Source of the DNA: Vibrio sinaloensis
Lineage (GTDB): Bacteria; Pseudomonadota; Gammaproteobacteria; Enterobacterales; Vibrionaceae
Direction of reading: 5' to 3'
NCBI RefSeq assembly: GCF_023195835.1
Contig: NZ_CP096199.1
Coordinates: 2,790,001-2,854,000, forward strand
Length of the DNA: 64,000 nt
The notes below the pieces were generated by a model. It was not told the origin of the DNA, did no database searches, and saw only the letters and a program-made list of their open reading frames with translations. Numbering within the stretch: position 1 is the stretch's first letter; the number at the start of each line of letters is the position of its first letter. Made by a program: the position numbers and the translations under genes. Below, piece after piece: positions 19,152 to 27,060 of the stretch.

Positions 19152-19736
19152 CTAGGCCATATACCCTTTGACCCCATCCAAGAACATCTGGGTCGAAATC
19201 ATGATCAGCAACAGACCCATCAAACGTTCAACCGCTTTCAATCCCCGCTCACCCAAAATACGGTGGAAGAAGTTATAGAACATCAGAATAAAGAAGGTTA
19301 CCCCCCAAGCCAGCAAAACCGCGCCAGAGAGCTCTAACAACTTGTCTGGGTGTTGACTGGAAAGCAGCAGCAATGCAGCAATAACCGAGGGCCCGGCGAT
19401 CATTGGAATCGCCATTGGCACAATAAACGGCTCTTCACCGGCGGCGAGTCCAGTAATACTGCCACCGCTGGGGAAAATCATCTTGATCGCAATAATAAAC
19501 AGAATGATGCCGCCAGAAATGCTCAAGGTTTCAGGCTGAACGTGAAGGAAGTTAAGAATACTTTTTCCAGCAAACAGGAACAGCATCAAAATCCCAAGGG
19601 CAAAGAACAGCTCTCTGATCAAAACTTTACGTCGGCGCTTGGGATCTAAGTGCTTTAAGATCGACAGGACAATAGGCAAATTGCCAAGCGGATCCATGAT
19701 CAAAAACAGCATGGTCGCGGCAGAAAGAATGTCCAT
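19152..19736 (-). CDS. yhgN: MarC/YhgN family membrane protein
   Basis: A 194-residue protein with six hydrophobic segments and the MarC-family signature (LFLIMDPLGNLPIVLSIL; PMAIPMIAGPSVIAALLLL; LMGLLLIMISTQMFLDGVK). Resembles E. coli YhgN. Transport function is presumed for the family but no substrate is established. It is convergent with rsmD-DUF1145. Confidence 0.9.
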   Translation of the reverse strand: MDILSAATMLFLIMDPLGNLPIVLSILKHLDPKRRRKVLIRELFFALGILMLFLFAGKSILNFLHVQPETLSISGGIILFIIAIKMIFPSGGSITGLAAGEEPFIVPMAIPMIAGPSVIAALLLLSSQHPDKLLELSGAVLLAWGVTFFILMFYNFFHRILGERGLKAVERLMGLLLIMISTQMFLDGVKGYMA

Positions 19737-19860
19737 TAGGGACCTCCAAAGTGATAATCAGTCAGGCAAAGCGAAGTCGCGGAAGTATAACAACCTCGTT
19801 GCTTAATTTGGAATTATTCTTTTATCGCCATCAGTTGAGCATACGCCCAAGCGGCCGAGA

Positions 19861-20097
19861 TCAGTGCTGACAGACTCGCTCTGCATTCACTGTCCATACA
19901 CCATCGCACACGATGACTTTCTCTCGCTCAAGAAAGAAATCAAGCAAGCGCTGCAAATCGAAACCCTGACATTTGCAGGTGCGAAAGCGGGCCGCTTCGC
20001 CAAATTCAGTGTTAACCCAATGCTCAAGCTCGGCTTTAGTCATCGGGTGCTCTCGCAATGCGGCTAATACTTTGTGGGCGTGAATATCACTGGCCAT
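19861..20097 (-). CDS. YecH-like small metal-binding protein (DUF2492)
   Basis: A 78-residue cytoplasmic protein with the family pattern: an N-terminal IHAHKVL block, FGEAARFRTCKCQGF with two Cys, and a C-terminal ERVCQH. His and Cys placement matches E. coli YecH, which suggests metal binding; no activity is known. Stands alone between yhgN and yhhN, with ribosome-binding bases AGGA about 9 upstream. Confidence 0.8.
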   Translation of the reverse strand: MASDIHAHKVLAALREHPMTKAELEHWVNTEFGEAARFRTCKCQGFDLQRLLDFFLEREKVIVCDGVWTVNAERVCQH

Positions 20098-20160
20098 AGG
20101 GCGTCCTCATTAATCGTGTTTGGCTAAGGATATGAGCGAGGCCAGTTATCTTCATTGATT

Positions 20161-20784
20161 TTAGATAAGTAAAGAAGCAGTAATCAGGCTATGGGCGAGT
20201 AGATAACTGCCAGAGATCAGATAACGCCCTTTATCAATCGGATGGCGATAATCATGGATGGCTAGCAGCATTGCCGAAAGGGTTAAGGTTAATGATCCGG
20301 TAAAACCGAGCGCACTCGCAACAGTGCGATTGAGCAACCACACCTCACCGGCCGCCCAATTAAGTTGTAGCAGCACCATACCCATCATGACGACAGGAAA
20401 AATGAGTCGATCAATTTTGGGCAACAACAGGAAAAAGGCGACGACACCAATGCCTAGCAGCATCGCAGGTAGCCACCATACAATATCACCTGACAGCTTT
20501 ACCCAGAATGAAGCGCTATAGCAGAGCTGGGCGGTGATGAATCCGGCAAAACAGAGTCTTAGGTGCTTTTTGAGGATATAGAGTCCATCAGCGACGATAG
20601 ACACAAGCAGTCCCAGCGAGACCCACCAAACAGCGACGCCAATCAGCCTCTCCTGACTCCAAAGCATCACCAGCAGCATCAGCAAGGTTAATGTTTTAAA
20701 CACCGTTGCTTGTTTGATGTGATTTCCTTCAATCGCGGAAATACTGATATACCCAGACAAGGCAACCGATAGCCAGCCCCACAT
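20161..20784 (-). CDS. yhhN: YhhN family membrane protein (lysoplasmalogenase-like)
   Basis: A 207-residue protein with seven to eight hydrophobic segments and the YhhN/TMEM86 features (WLPAMLLGIGVVAFFLLLP; GALG-type loop here ASALGFTGSLTLTLSAMLLAIHDYR; LISGSYLLAHSLI). The animal relatives hydrolyse lysoplasmalogens; bacterial substrates are uncertain. In E. coli it is the neighbour of yhhL and yhhM, both of which are also in this region. Confidence 0.85.
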   Translation of the reverse strand: MWGWLSVALSGYISISAIEGNHIKQATVFKTLTLLMLLVMLWSQERLIGVAVWWVSLGLLVSIVADGLYILKKHLRLCFAGFITAQLCYSASFWVKLSGDIVWWLPAMLLGIGVVAFFLLLPKIDRLIFPVVMMGMVLLQLNWAAGEVWLLNRTVASALGFTGSLTLTLSAMLLAIHDYRHPIDKGRYLISGSYLLAHSLITASLLI

Positions 20785-21466
20785 TCGAACACCTCATAAA
20801 AAACGAGCTGCTAGTGTAGGCAGCACGAAAAAGATGTCTAGTTTCGAACGGCAAAACTTGGATCTTGATAATACTTCTCTTGCCGTGCTTTTTTCTCGCC
20901 AAACACCCGCAGCTAAACAAGCATGTTGCATTCTAAGCAAATAGCCCCTAGCACCACTGAACGCTCCAAAAGTGAAAAAATCCAAACACCACCCACATGA
21001 AAATAGAAAAAACTATTTAATATTAACTGGTTAACTAAGTTCAACTTTGTTGTGAATATGTAAAACCAAAAATTTTAGCTCGATATCGCTGACAAATACC
21101 CGCTAACAATATGCAACCAAAACCAAAACCTACACACAGAAAATTTCTAAATAACGGATATGTCCGCTCAGGAAGATCTCAACTACAATAAGCCGCATAA
21201 ATAGAACAAAACATCACTAGCCAACAATTGGCCAATCTAAAAAATAAATAAAAACAGATATTTATAGTGATAATGTGACAATTTTCAACCGACACAACCA
21301 CCACCTAACAAGCAAAAAATTTCATTAAACTTACGACAAAAGACATTAATCGACAGGAGAAAAGTTATTTTTTTGGAGCTTAATGACACTTATCCTTGAT
21401 CTAACCAGTAAAAAGCTGTTATTCTGCTTAACATACCTTCAATCATCAATTTACAGGAGCAGTGCT
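20785..21466. other. AT-rich gene-free stretch upstream of the 26-residue peptide gene
   Basis: About 680 bases without a supportable gene, notably AT-rich from 20985 to 21370 with many A- and T-runs. Its right end should hold the promoter of the short gene: TTGATC (about 21396) lies upstream of TTATTC/TAACAT elements. I see no riboswitch, tRNA or clear inverted repeat. A regulatory RNA cannot be excluded by eye. Confidence 0.4.
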
Positions 21467-21547
21467 ATGATTTCTTCTTCACAAAAACAAGGACTTGTAA
21501 TGATCGCCGTTGTCGTAGGCCTAATGACACTGCCGATGATGTACTAA
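21467..21547 (+). CDS. 26-residue hydrophobic membrane peptide
   Basis: Starts ATG ATT TCT TCT, preceded by a textbook AGGAG at 21455-21459 with a seven-base gap. It encodes a polar head (MISSSQKQG) and one hydrophobic segment (about residues 10-22), ending MMY. A strong terminator follows 18 bases after the stop. Promoter-like bases, ribosome site, reading frame and terminator together make a single-gene unit. I recognise no family; it would be a single-pass inner-membrane small protein. Confidence 0.7.
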   Translation: MISSSQKQGLVMIAVVVGLMTLPMMY

Positions 21548-21563
21548 GTTAAAAGACACCAAC

Positions 21564-21592
21564 AAAAAGGGACGCAAATGCGTCCCTTTTTG
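21564..21592 (+). terminator. Terminator of the 26-residue peptide gene
   Basis: Stem AAAAGGGACGC/GCGTCCCTTTT with a four-base AAAT loop and a continuing T-run on the plus strand. Confidence 0.9.
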
Positions 21593-21687
21593 ATATATGT
21601 AGCAATTTTTTAGTCATTTAGATGCAAAAATCGGCGACATGTCGACATTTGCAGCAAAGTATAAAAAGTGGGGTTTTGGCCTTCCGA

Positions 21688-22053
21688 TTACAAATGTTTG
21701 GACAATTCATCCCAATGAGCATAGTAAAACACCAATGCCGCTAAGGTGATCAAAGTCATCAATGTAATTGCCGCCCGCCACACAAAACGACTGCTGCGCG
21801 GCGTAAGTTCTTTCTCACACTCATCACACACTGTCATAAACTGCTTGCGACTGTCTAACTGGAAATCGTGTTCATGGACAATCTTATTGCGTATCGTCGC
21901 TATATAACGCAGTTTTTCAATCACATCATGAGGCAAACGCTCTTCACAGCTGGTGATCAGCTGATGCAGTCCTTTTCCATCCGCGTGATATTGAGTTCGT
22001 AGTAGCGACTCAAGCTTTCTGGTTCGTGTCACTACGCTTTCGATATCAGACAT
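21688..22053 (-). CDS. HEPN/DUF4145-like protein with a C-terminal membrane anchor
   Basis: A 121-residue protein. Residues 1-75 are helical and end with RNKIVH (Arg55-Asn56 to His60), the Arg-polar-x3-His motif of HEPN domains, in a context typical of DUF4145 (LRYIATIRNKIVHE). Two Cys pairs follow (CDEC, about 76-79). Residues about 91-111 form a single membrane helix with a short polar tail. HEPN proteins are often RNases or RNA-binding; the anchor would place this at the inner membrane facing the cytoplasm. Function not known. Confidence 0.7.
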   Translation of the reverse strand: MSDIESVVTRTRKLESLLRTQYHADGKGLHQLITSCEERLPHDVIEKLRYIATIRNKIVHEHDFQLDSRKQFMTVCDECEKELTPRSSRFVWRAAITLMTLITLAALVFYYAHWDELSKHL

Positions 22054-22190
22054 AACATCCCTCCACGCTCTAAGTTTAGGGGGTATTTGATCCTTCTTCT
22101 ATCTAATGTCCCACTTTTTATTCCGCTTGCAAACCGATTTGTATAAAAGAATCAAAGAGTAAAAAACGTTGCGACATCAAACCCCGATCA

Positions 22191-22223
22191 AGTGTGATAT
22201 GCCTCGAATAAATTTGTCACACT
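22191..22223. promoter_or_regulatory. Widely spaced inverted repeat in a divergent promoter region
   Basis: AGTGTGA (22191-22197) and TCACACT (22217-22223) are exact inverted copies separated by 19 bases, between the HEPN-like gene and the DUF2500 gene. The half sites resemble CRP half sites but the spacing (CRP needs 6) is wrong. Confidence 0.3.
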
Positions 22224-22313
22224 GGTCACTTTGTTTTTGCAGCAAGACCCGTGCCCAGAATCATTAGTAAAATATCGCTAGTATGAGCACAAACCATAGG
22301 GGATACGAATATC

Positions 22314-22643
22314 ATGCCGATCACGTTGTTTATTGCTATTGCTGTTATTGCCCTTGTTAGTGGCTGGGCGTTCACACATCTATACCGTAAACACATTCAA
22401 GGGGAAAATGCACCGGAGCAACACATTGAGGTGACGATTCTTGATAAACAGTCGATTGCCATTGACGACCCTCAACCAGGAGAAGAAGACCAAGAGTACT
22501 GGATCTACGTGCAAAAAGGACGCATTGGCCCTAAGCGCGAGTTTCAAGTTGGCGTGCACTACTTCCATGCCCTCAACCCCGGCGATCAAGGCATACTCAC
22601 GTATAGAGGGGACACCTTCATTCACTTCGCGCTAAACCGCTAG
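22314..22643 (+). CDS. DUF2500 membrane protein (YhhM-like)
   Basis: A 109-residue protein: one N-terminal membrane helix (about 4-22) followed by a soluble domain (EYWIYVQKGRIGPKREFQVGVHYFHALNPGDQGILTYRG) characteristic of DUF2500. E. coli YhhM lies with yhhL and yhhN. A GGGGAT site precedes the ATG. Its stop overlaps by two bases the stop of the convergent acyltransferase gene. Function unknown. Confidence 0.85.
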   Translation: MPITLFIAIAVIALVSGWAFTHLYRKHIQGENAPEQHIEVTILDKQSIAIDDPQPGEEDQEYWIYVQKGRIGPKREFQVGVHYFHALNPGDQGILTYRGDTFIHFALNR

Positions 22644-23665
22644 GGCAGTAACCAACGCGTATTGCTTGAGCGTGACAGCAGATAACTCAGCCCTAAGGCG
22701 CCACAACCACTGAGCACAGTCCAAACCGGTATGACCCACAATGGGTGCCCTTGATACCAACCGAAGGTTTTCATCGGCCACAAAAAAATGGGGTGTAGCA
22801 AGTAGATACCCAAACTGTGTTGGCTAATCACGCTCAATACACCTTGGGTTCGGCTTGATAGCCGCTCGGTAAAATAACGACATAGCATGAACACCATACT
22901 CGCCGCCAAGACCACATTCAGGGTTTTGTATGACAGCCAACGGCCCACACTATACTTTTCAGCAGCCAAGCTATCGCCAATCACCATCCAAGCCGTTGTG
23001 GCTAAAGCCAGCGCACCGAACAAGGTAAACAGCAAGACACTGCCACGCCCGATGGGAACGCGTTGATAAAGTAAGTAACCGAGCGGTAAGTAGCCACTGT
23101 ACAGCCACATTTGATTACTCCATACGCCGTCGATCCCCGCCAGATAGAGCAGCGTGGTGAAAAGCCATAAGGCAACGTATAGGTAGAGCGAATGATTACC
23201 GTACTGGCGCAGCACAAATTGAAAAAAAGGAATCAAAAAATAGAGCGGAATAAAGTAGTAAAAGAAGCCGAGATGGTAGTAGGTGGCATGCCACGGGCTT
23301 TGGGTCAGAACCTGCTCGGTCACGCTCACATCGTAGCCGTTTAATGTGACTCCAGAGAGCAAAGCGTAAAATAGCGACCAAACCACAAACGGCACCAACA
23401 CTTTACCCAGCCGACGCTTCAGATAATAGCGAAGGTCAAATGGGCGACGGTCGGTCAGCATTAACGCGCCGGTGATCATAATGAACACCGGCACTGCCCA
23501 GCGAGAAACGCTATTGATGGTCACCGCGCTGGCCCAAGCATCGAATGAGATCAGACCAAGCTGCTGACGATACGGCGCTAATACGTGAATCGCTATCACC
23601 GCTATCGCCGCAACGCAGCGCAACGTATCAAAAAACAGTACCCTTTCTCTCACACAGTACCTCAT
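22640..23665 (-). CDS. Acyltransferase-3 family membrane O-acyltransferase
   Basis: A 341-residue protein with about ten hydrophobic segments and the family's N-terminal signature (FFDTLRCVAAIAVIAIHVL, with the conserved Arg and His). These proteins move acetyl or other acyl groups to surface sugars; the closest style is WecH/OafA. No glycan cluster is nearby, so the substrate is open. The start may be the ATG at 23665 or the GTG four codons later, which has a GAGG site. Confidence 0.85.
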   Translation of the reverse strand: MRYCVRERVLFFDTLRCVAAIAVIAIHVLAPYRQQLGLISFDAWASAVTINSVSRWAVPVFIMITGALMLTDRRPFDLRYYLKRRLGKVLVPFVVWSLFYALLSGVTLNGYDVSVTEQVLTQSPWHATYYHLGFFYYFIPLYFLIPFFQFVLRQYGNHSLYLYVALWLFTTLLYLAGIDGVWSNQMWLYSGYLPLGYLLYQRVPIGRGSVLLFTLFGALALATTAWMVIGDSLAAEKYSVGRWLSYKTLNVVLAASMVFMLCRYFTERLSSRTQGVLSVISQHSLGIYLLHPIFLWPMKTFGWYQGHPLWVIPVWTVLSGCGALGLSYLLSRSSNTRWLLP

Positions 23666-23725
23666 TACTTGGTGATAAATAGCTTAGTGATAAATCACTG
23701 GTGGATATCAGGCGACTATAGCAAC

Positions 23726-23762
23726 AAAAAAGCTGACCTAGGTATCGGCTAGGTCAGCTTTT
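23726..23762 (-). terminator. Terminator of the ars operon
   Basis: Long stem AAAAGCTGACCTA/TAGGTCAGCTTTT with a nine-base loop, between the arsJ stop and the acyltransferase start, both on the minus strand. Confidence 0.9.
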
Positions 23763-23784
23763 GGTTAACACTGTTGGCGATTGA

Positions 23785-25002
23785 CTAGGCGGTCACTTGA
23801 TTCAGTTTAGGCAATCTTAACGAGATAATGCTGGTCAGGAGCAAGAATGCAGCCGATACCCACAAACAGGCAGAGAGTCCCGCCATTTGGAATACCCACC
23901 CGGAGAGAATGGTACCAATCAAGCGCCCCATCGCATTGGCCATGTAATAGAATCCAACATCGAGTGAGACACCATCTCCTTTGGCATAACTGACAATCAA
24001 GTAGGAGTGTAGTGATGAGTTGACGGCAAAAATCGCTCCAAACAGCATCAGTCCGCCGACAATCACCAACTGTGGCTGCCAGCCAATCTGTACGGCATAG
24101 GCTATCGACGCCGTCACCAAAGTCAGCAACCCGGCCCAGAGCAGAGCCGCCTGTCCGTCGGGCACTTTTCCTTGCGCCTTACCGGTAATTCGTGGCGCGA
24201 CGCCTTGCACAAACCCATAAGCAATGGTCCACGCGGCAAGAAAGCCACCGACCGATAGGTGTGACCAACCAAATACCGAGCCAAGATAGATAGGCAGCGC
24301 CACGACAAACCAAACGTCCCGCGCTCCAAATAGGAACAAGCGCGCCGCCGATAAGATATTAATCGACTCCGACTTAGAGAAAATCTGGATAAATTTAGGC
24401 TTGTTTTTGGCCTTACCCATATTGCTCTCAAGTCCAATCAGGCTGCCAATGAAGACCAACGTCAGCACACTGGCCATCAACAATACCGCGTATTTAAAGC
24501 CCACCAGCGACAGCAATAAACCACCGATAAAAAAGCCCGCCCCTTTCAGCGCGTTTTTCGAACCGGTTAATATGGCAACCCACTTGTACAGCGCACCTTG
24601 CTGCTCGTCTGGCACCAAGGTCTTAATCGAGCTCTTGGCACTCATCTTGTTCAAATCTTTGGCAATACCAGACAGAGCCTGAGCTGCCATCACCCAAGGG
24701 ATGGTCAACCAACTTGTCGGAACCGCTAACATCGCCAAGGCAAAGATCTGCATTCCAAGGCCAATATTCATGGTCTTATTCAGCCCCAGACGCGCCCCCA
24801 GCCAACCACCGATTAAGTTGGTCACGACACCAAAGAACTCATAAAACAAGAACAGGGAGGCAATCTCTAAGGTGGAGTAGCCCAGATCATGAAAATAGAG
24901 CACGACCAACATTCGCAATGCACCATCGGTGATGGTGAAGTTCCAGTAATTGAAAGTCACCAGCATGTACTGGCGAACGCTTTTACTCAAACTCGATAAC
25001 AT
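23785..25002 (-). CDS. arsJ: Organoarsenical efflux permease ArsJ (MFS)
   Basis: Exports 1-arseno-3-phosphoglycerate, which then falls apart to arsenate outside the cell. The 405-residue protein has about 12 hydrophobic segments and ArsJ-specific blocks: VTFNYWNFTITDGALRMLV near the start, ALSGIAKDLNKMSAKSSIK, and YKWVAILTGSKNALKGAGFF. It is the last gene of arsR-gapdh-phosphatase-arsJ, 72 bases after the phosphatase. Confidence 0.95.
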   Translation of the reverse strand: MLSSLSKSVRQYMLVTFNYWNFTITDGALRMLVVLYFHDLGYSTLEIASLFLFYEFFGVVTNLIGGWLGARLGLNKTMNIGLGMQIFALAMLAVPTSWLTIPWVMAAQALSGIAKDLNKMSAKSSIKTLVPDEQQGALYKWVAILTGSKNALKGAGFFIGGLLLSLVGFKYAVLLMASVLTLVFIGSLIGLESNMGKAKNKPKFIQIFSKSESINILSAARLFLFGARDVWFVVALPIYLGSVFGWSHLSVGGFLAAWTIAYGFVQGVAPRITGKAQGKVPDGQAALLWAGLLTLVTASIAYAVQIGWQPQLVIVGGLMLFGAIFAVNSSLHSYLIVSYAKGDGVSLDVGFYYMANAMGRLIGTILSGWVFQMAGLSACLWVSAAFLLLTSIISLRLPKLNQVTA

Positions 25003-25074
25003 GTGTTCTCACCTTTTGCTTGGTTCGATAACAAGGGCTTTTGACCTATGGGTGACCAAAAGCCCTTAACCGGA

Positions 25075-25569
25075 CTATCGCGCCGCTACCGAGGTAATGT
25101 ATTCAAGCTGTACTGGCTTGGTAAATGCCCCTGGTCTTAGTGCTTGCACCTGCTCGATAATGCGCTCTAAAGGCCATTCCTTTTCAAGCAGTAAATGCGC
25201 CGCAAACAGGCCTGTACGACCCGAGCCCCCCATACAGTGCATAGCGACTTTGCCACCACGATCAACAATCTTGTGTAGAACCGGACTTGCTTGCTGCCAC
25301 TTAGCCGCAAAACCTTCACCCGGTGCACAGTCATCTTCAATCTCGATTTGGAACCACTGCATACCGAGTTGCTGCGCCTCACGGCCCAACGCCTCCACTT
25401 GTTTACTGGCTAACTCAGCATCATCGAGCGCGGTGACGATCGCTTCGACACCTTGTTGCTTGAGTTGAGCCAACGACGTATTAAGGTCGACGCCTTTGGT
25501 CCCTGGGCAGGGAGTAAGAACCAGCGCGCCACTGTCTAGATTTAATTGCCAGGTTGGGTGTGTCATCAC
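25075..25569 (-). CDS. CDKN3-like dual-specificity phosphatase of the ars operon
   Basis: A 164-residue protein with the cysteine-phosphatase loop HCMGGSGRTG (Cys112, Arg118) and a possible general acid in the EIEDDCAPGEG loop (about 76-86). It resembles the cyclin-dependent kinase inhibitor 3/DSP group. Start either at 25569 or the next codon, an adjacent ATG. It begins seven bases after the gapdh stop, so it is co-transcribed with the arsenate-detoxification genes. Its role there is not established; a phosphoglycerate- or arsenate-related reaction is one guess. It is not a classical ArsC. Confidence 0.82.
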   Translation of the reverse strand: MMTHPTWQLNLDSGALVLTPCPGTKGVDLNTSLAQLKQQGVEAIVTALDDAELASKQVEALGREAQQLGMQWFQIEIEDDCAPGEGFAAKWQQASPVLHKIVDRGGKVAMHCMGGSGRTGLFAAHLLLEKEWPLERIIEQVQALRPGAFTKPVQLEYITSVAAR

Positions 25570-25576
25570 TATCTCC

Positions 25577-26578
25577 TTACGCTAAACCGACTTTACGCAC
25601 CAGTTCGGCAGTGCGAGTCGCGTAGCCCATCTCATTGTCGTACCACGCATAAATTTTAACCATGCGAGTCCCAACGACCATAGTGGACTGCGCATCGACG
25701 ATGGTCGAACGCTGGTCACCACGATAATCAATCGAGACTAAAGGACGCTCTTCAAAACCAAGAATGCCTTGCAGTTCACCTTGAGCGGCCTCTTTCAGCA
25801 GGGCGTTGACCTCCTCAGCGGTGGTATCACGTTTCACATCAAAGATGATGTCGGTCAGCGAGGCGTTCGCCAGCGGTACGCGTACCGCGTGTCCGTTGAT
25901 CTTACCCTGCAATTCAGGGAAGATTTCGACAATCGCGGTCGCACTGCCTGTGGTGGTTGGGATCAAACTCATGCCACAAGCGCGCGCACGACGTAAATCC
26001 TTATGCGGTGCATCGAGAATCGTTTGAGTATTGGTTAAGTCATGAATCGTGGTAAATGAAGACTGCTCGATACCGAGTTTCTCATGAATCACTTTCACTA
26101 CTGGCGCAATACAGTTGGTGGTACACGACGCCGCTGTGACGATACGATGAAGACTCGGGTCGAAAATTTCATCGTTAACGCCAACCACGATATTCGCCAC
26201 ACCCGGCTCTTTCACTGGTGCCGATACCACTACGCGCTTGACCCCTTGTTCCAAATACAAGTTGAGCAACTCAGTTTTACGGTGAACACCCGTGGCTTCA
26301 ATCACCACGTCACAGCCAGACCAATCGACCGCATCGATCGCTTTCTCTTGGCTGGTTTTGATCACTTTGCCGGCGATCACTAACTCATTACCGCCAGCAG
26401 AAACCTCATGATGCCAACGCCCTTGCACAGAATCGAATTCGAGTAAGTGGCCAAGCGTCGCTGCGTCTCCTGCCACATCGTTAATATGGACAAACTCCAG
26501 TTCTGGCCAGTCAAAGGCCGCGCGAAGTGCAAGACGTCCAATACGGCCAAAGCCGTTAATCCCTACTTTAATAGTCAT
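25577..26578 (-). CDS. ArsJ-associated glyceraldehyde-3-phosphate dehydrogenase
   Basis: Uses arsenate in place of phosphate to make 1-arseno-3-phosphoglycerate for export by ArsJ. The 333-residue protein has the NAD-binding [10 protein letters not shown], catalytic Cys152 ([11 protein letters not shown]) and His179 ([10 protein letters not shown]), plus substrate loop [14 protein letters not shown]. The operon position between arsR and arsJ marks it as the arsenic-linked enzyme rather than the glycolytic GapA. Confidence 0.94.
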   Translation of the reverse strand: MTIKVGINGFGRIGRLALRAAFDWPELEFVHINDVAGDAATLGHLLEFDSVQGRWHHEVSAGGNELVIAGKVIKTSQEKAIDAVDWSGCDVVIEATGVHRKTELLNLYLEQGVKRVVVSAPVKEPGVANIVVGVNDEIFDPSLHRIVTAASCTTNCIAPVVKVIHEKLGIEQSSFTTIHDLTNTQTILDAPHKDLRRARACGMSLIPTTTGSATAIVEIFPELQGKINGHAVRVPLANASLTDIIFDVKRDTTAEEVNALLKEAAQGELQGILGFEERPLVSIDYRGDQRSTIVDAQSTMVVGTRMVKIYAWYDNEMGYATRTAELVRKVGLA

Positions 26579-26598
26579 AGTTCACTCTCTTAACTCAA

Positions 26599-26940
26599 TT
26601 ATTGGCAGCACACAGGACGAACCTGCATGGCATGAAGACGTTCAATATCTTGGTGGTATTCCGTTTTTAAACAGTTAGACGCCACTAGATCGTCGATGAG
26701 TTTTTTCATCCAGCCAGGTAAGTCTGGGGCCAGTCGGTAGAATACCCACTGCCCTTGTCGAACATCCACCAAAACGCCACTCGCGCGTAATTGAGCAAGG
26801 TGACGAGAAATTTTGGGTTGGCTTTGATCTAGGGCTTCGGTCAGCTCACCGACACTAAGACACTGTTCACGCATGATCAGCATTAGGCAGCGCACTCGTG
26901 TTTCATCGGCAAGCAGTTTGAAAAATTGATGAGGCAACAT
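26599..26940 (-). CDS. arsR: ArsR family arsenic-responsive repressor
   Basis: A 113-residue winged-helix repressor (start ATG 26940; the longer reading to 27021 runs through the operator). The recognition helix region is SQPKISRHLAQLRASGVL. The E. coli-type CxC sensing site (CVCDL) is missing: the equivalent stretch reads EQCLSVGEL. Instead Cys90 and a Cys111-Cys112 pair lie near the C-terminus (RPVCCQ), so As(III) is probably bound by a C-terminal site, as in other ArsR subgroups. First gene of the ars operon, with its operator just upstream. Confidence 0.93.
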   Translation of the reverse strand: MLPHQFFKLLADETRVRCLMLIMREQCLSVGELTEALDQSQPKISRHLAQLRASGVLVDVRQGQWVFYRLAPDLPGWMKKLIDDLVASNCLKTEYHQDIERLHAMQVRPVCCQ

Positions 26941-26952
26941 CTCTATATACTC

Positions 26953-27000
26953 ACATATGGATATGCGAATATATGTACCTAACAACGAGTGAAGATGCAA
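26953..27000 (-). promoter_or_regulatory. ars operon promoter and ArsR operator
   Basis: Minus-strand TTGCAT (26995-27000), 17-base spacer, TACATA (26972-26977). Overlapping the -10 is a 24-bp inverted repeat, ACATAT-N12-ATATGT (26953-26976), which ends 13 bases before the arsR start. Operator over promoter fits autorepression by ArsR. Confidence 0.75.
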
Positions 27001-27060
27001 TCCCGTCAGCGAGATTGTCATAAAGATTTCATATTTGGCTAGGGATTAGGGTCTATTGAC

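Noticed and set aside
20729..20985. Cys-rich short frames upstream of yhhN
   Set aside because: Two overlapping frames share the same bases, neither has a ribosome site or domain; they extend into the yhhN coding region.
22191..22223. CRP site
   Set aside because: Half sites look right but are 19 bases apart instead of 6.
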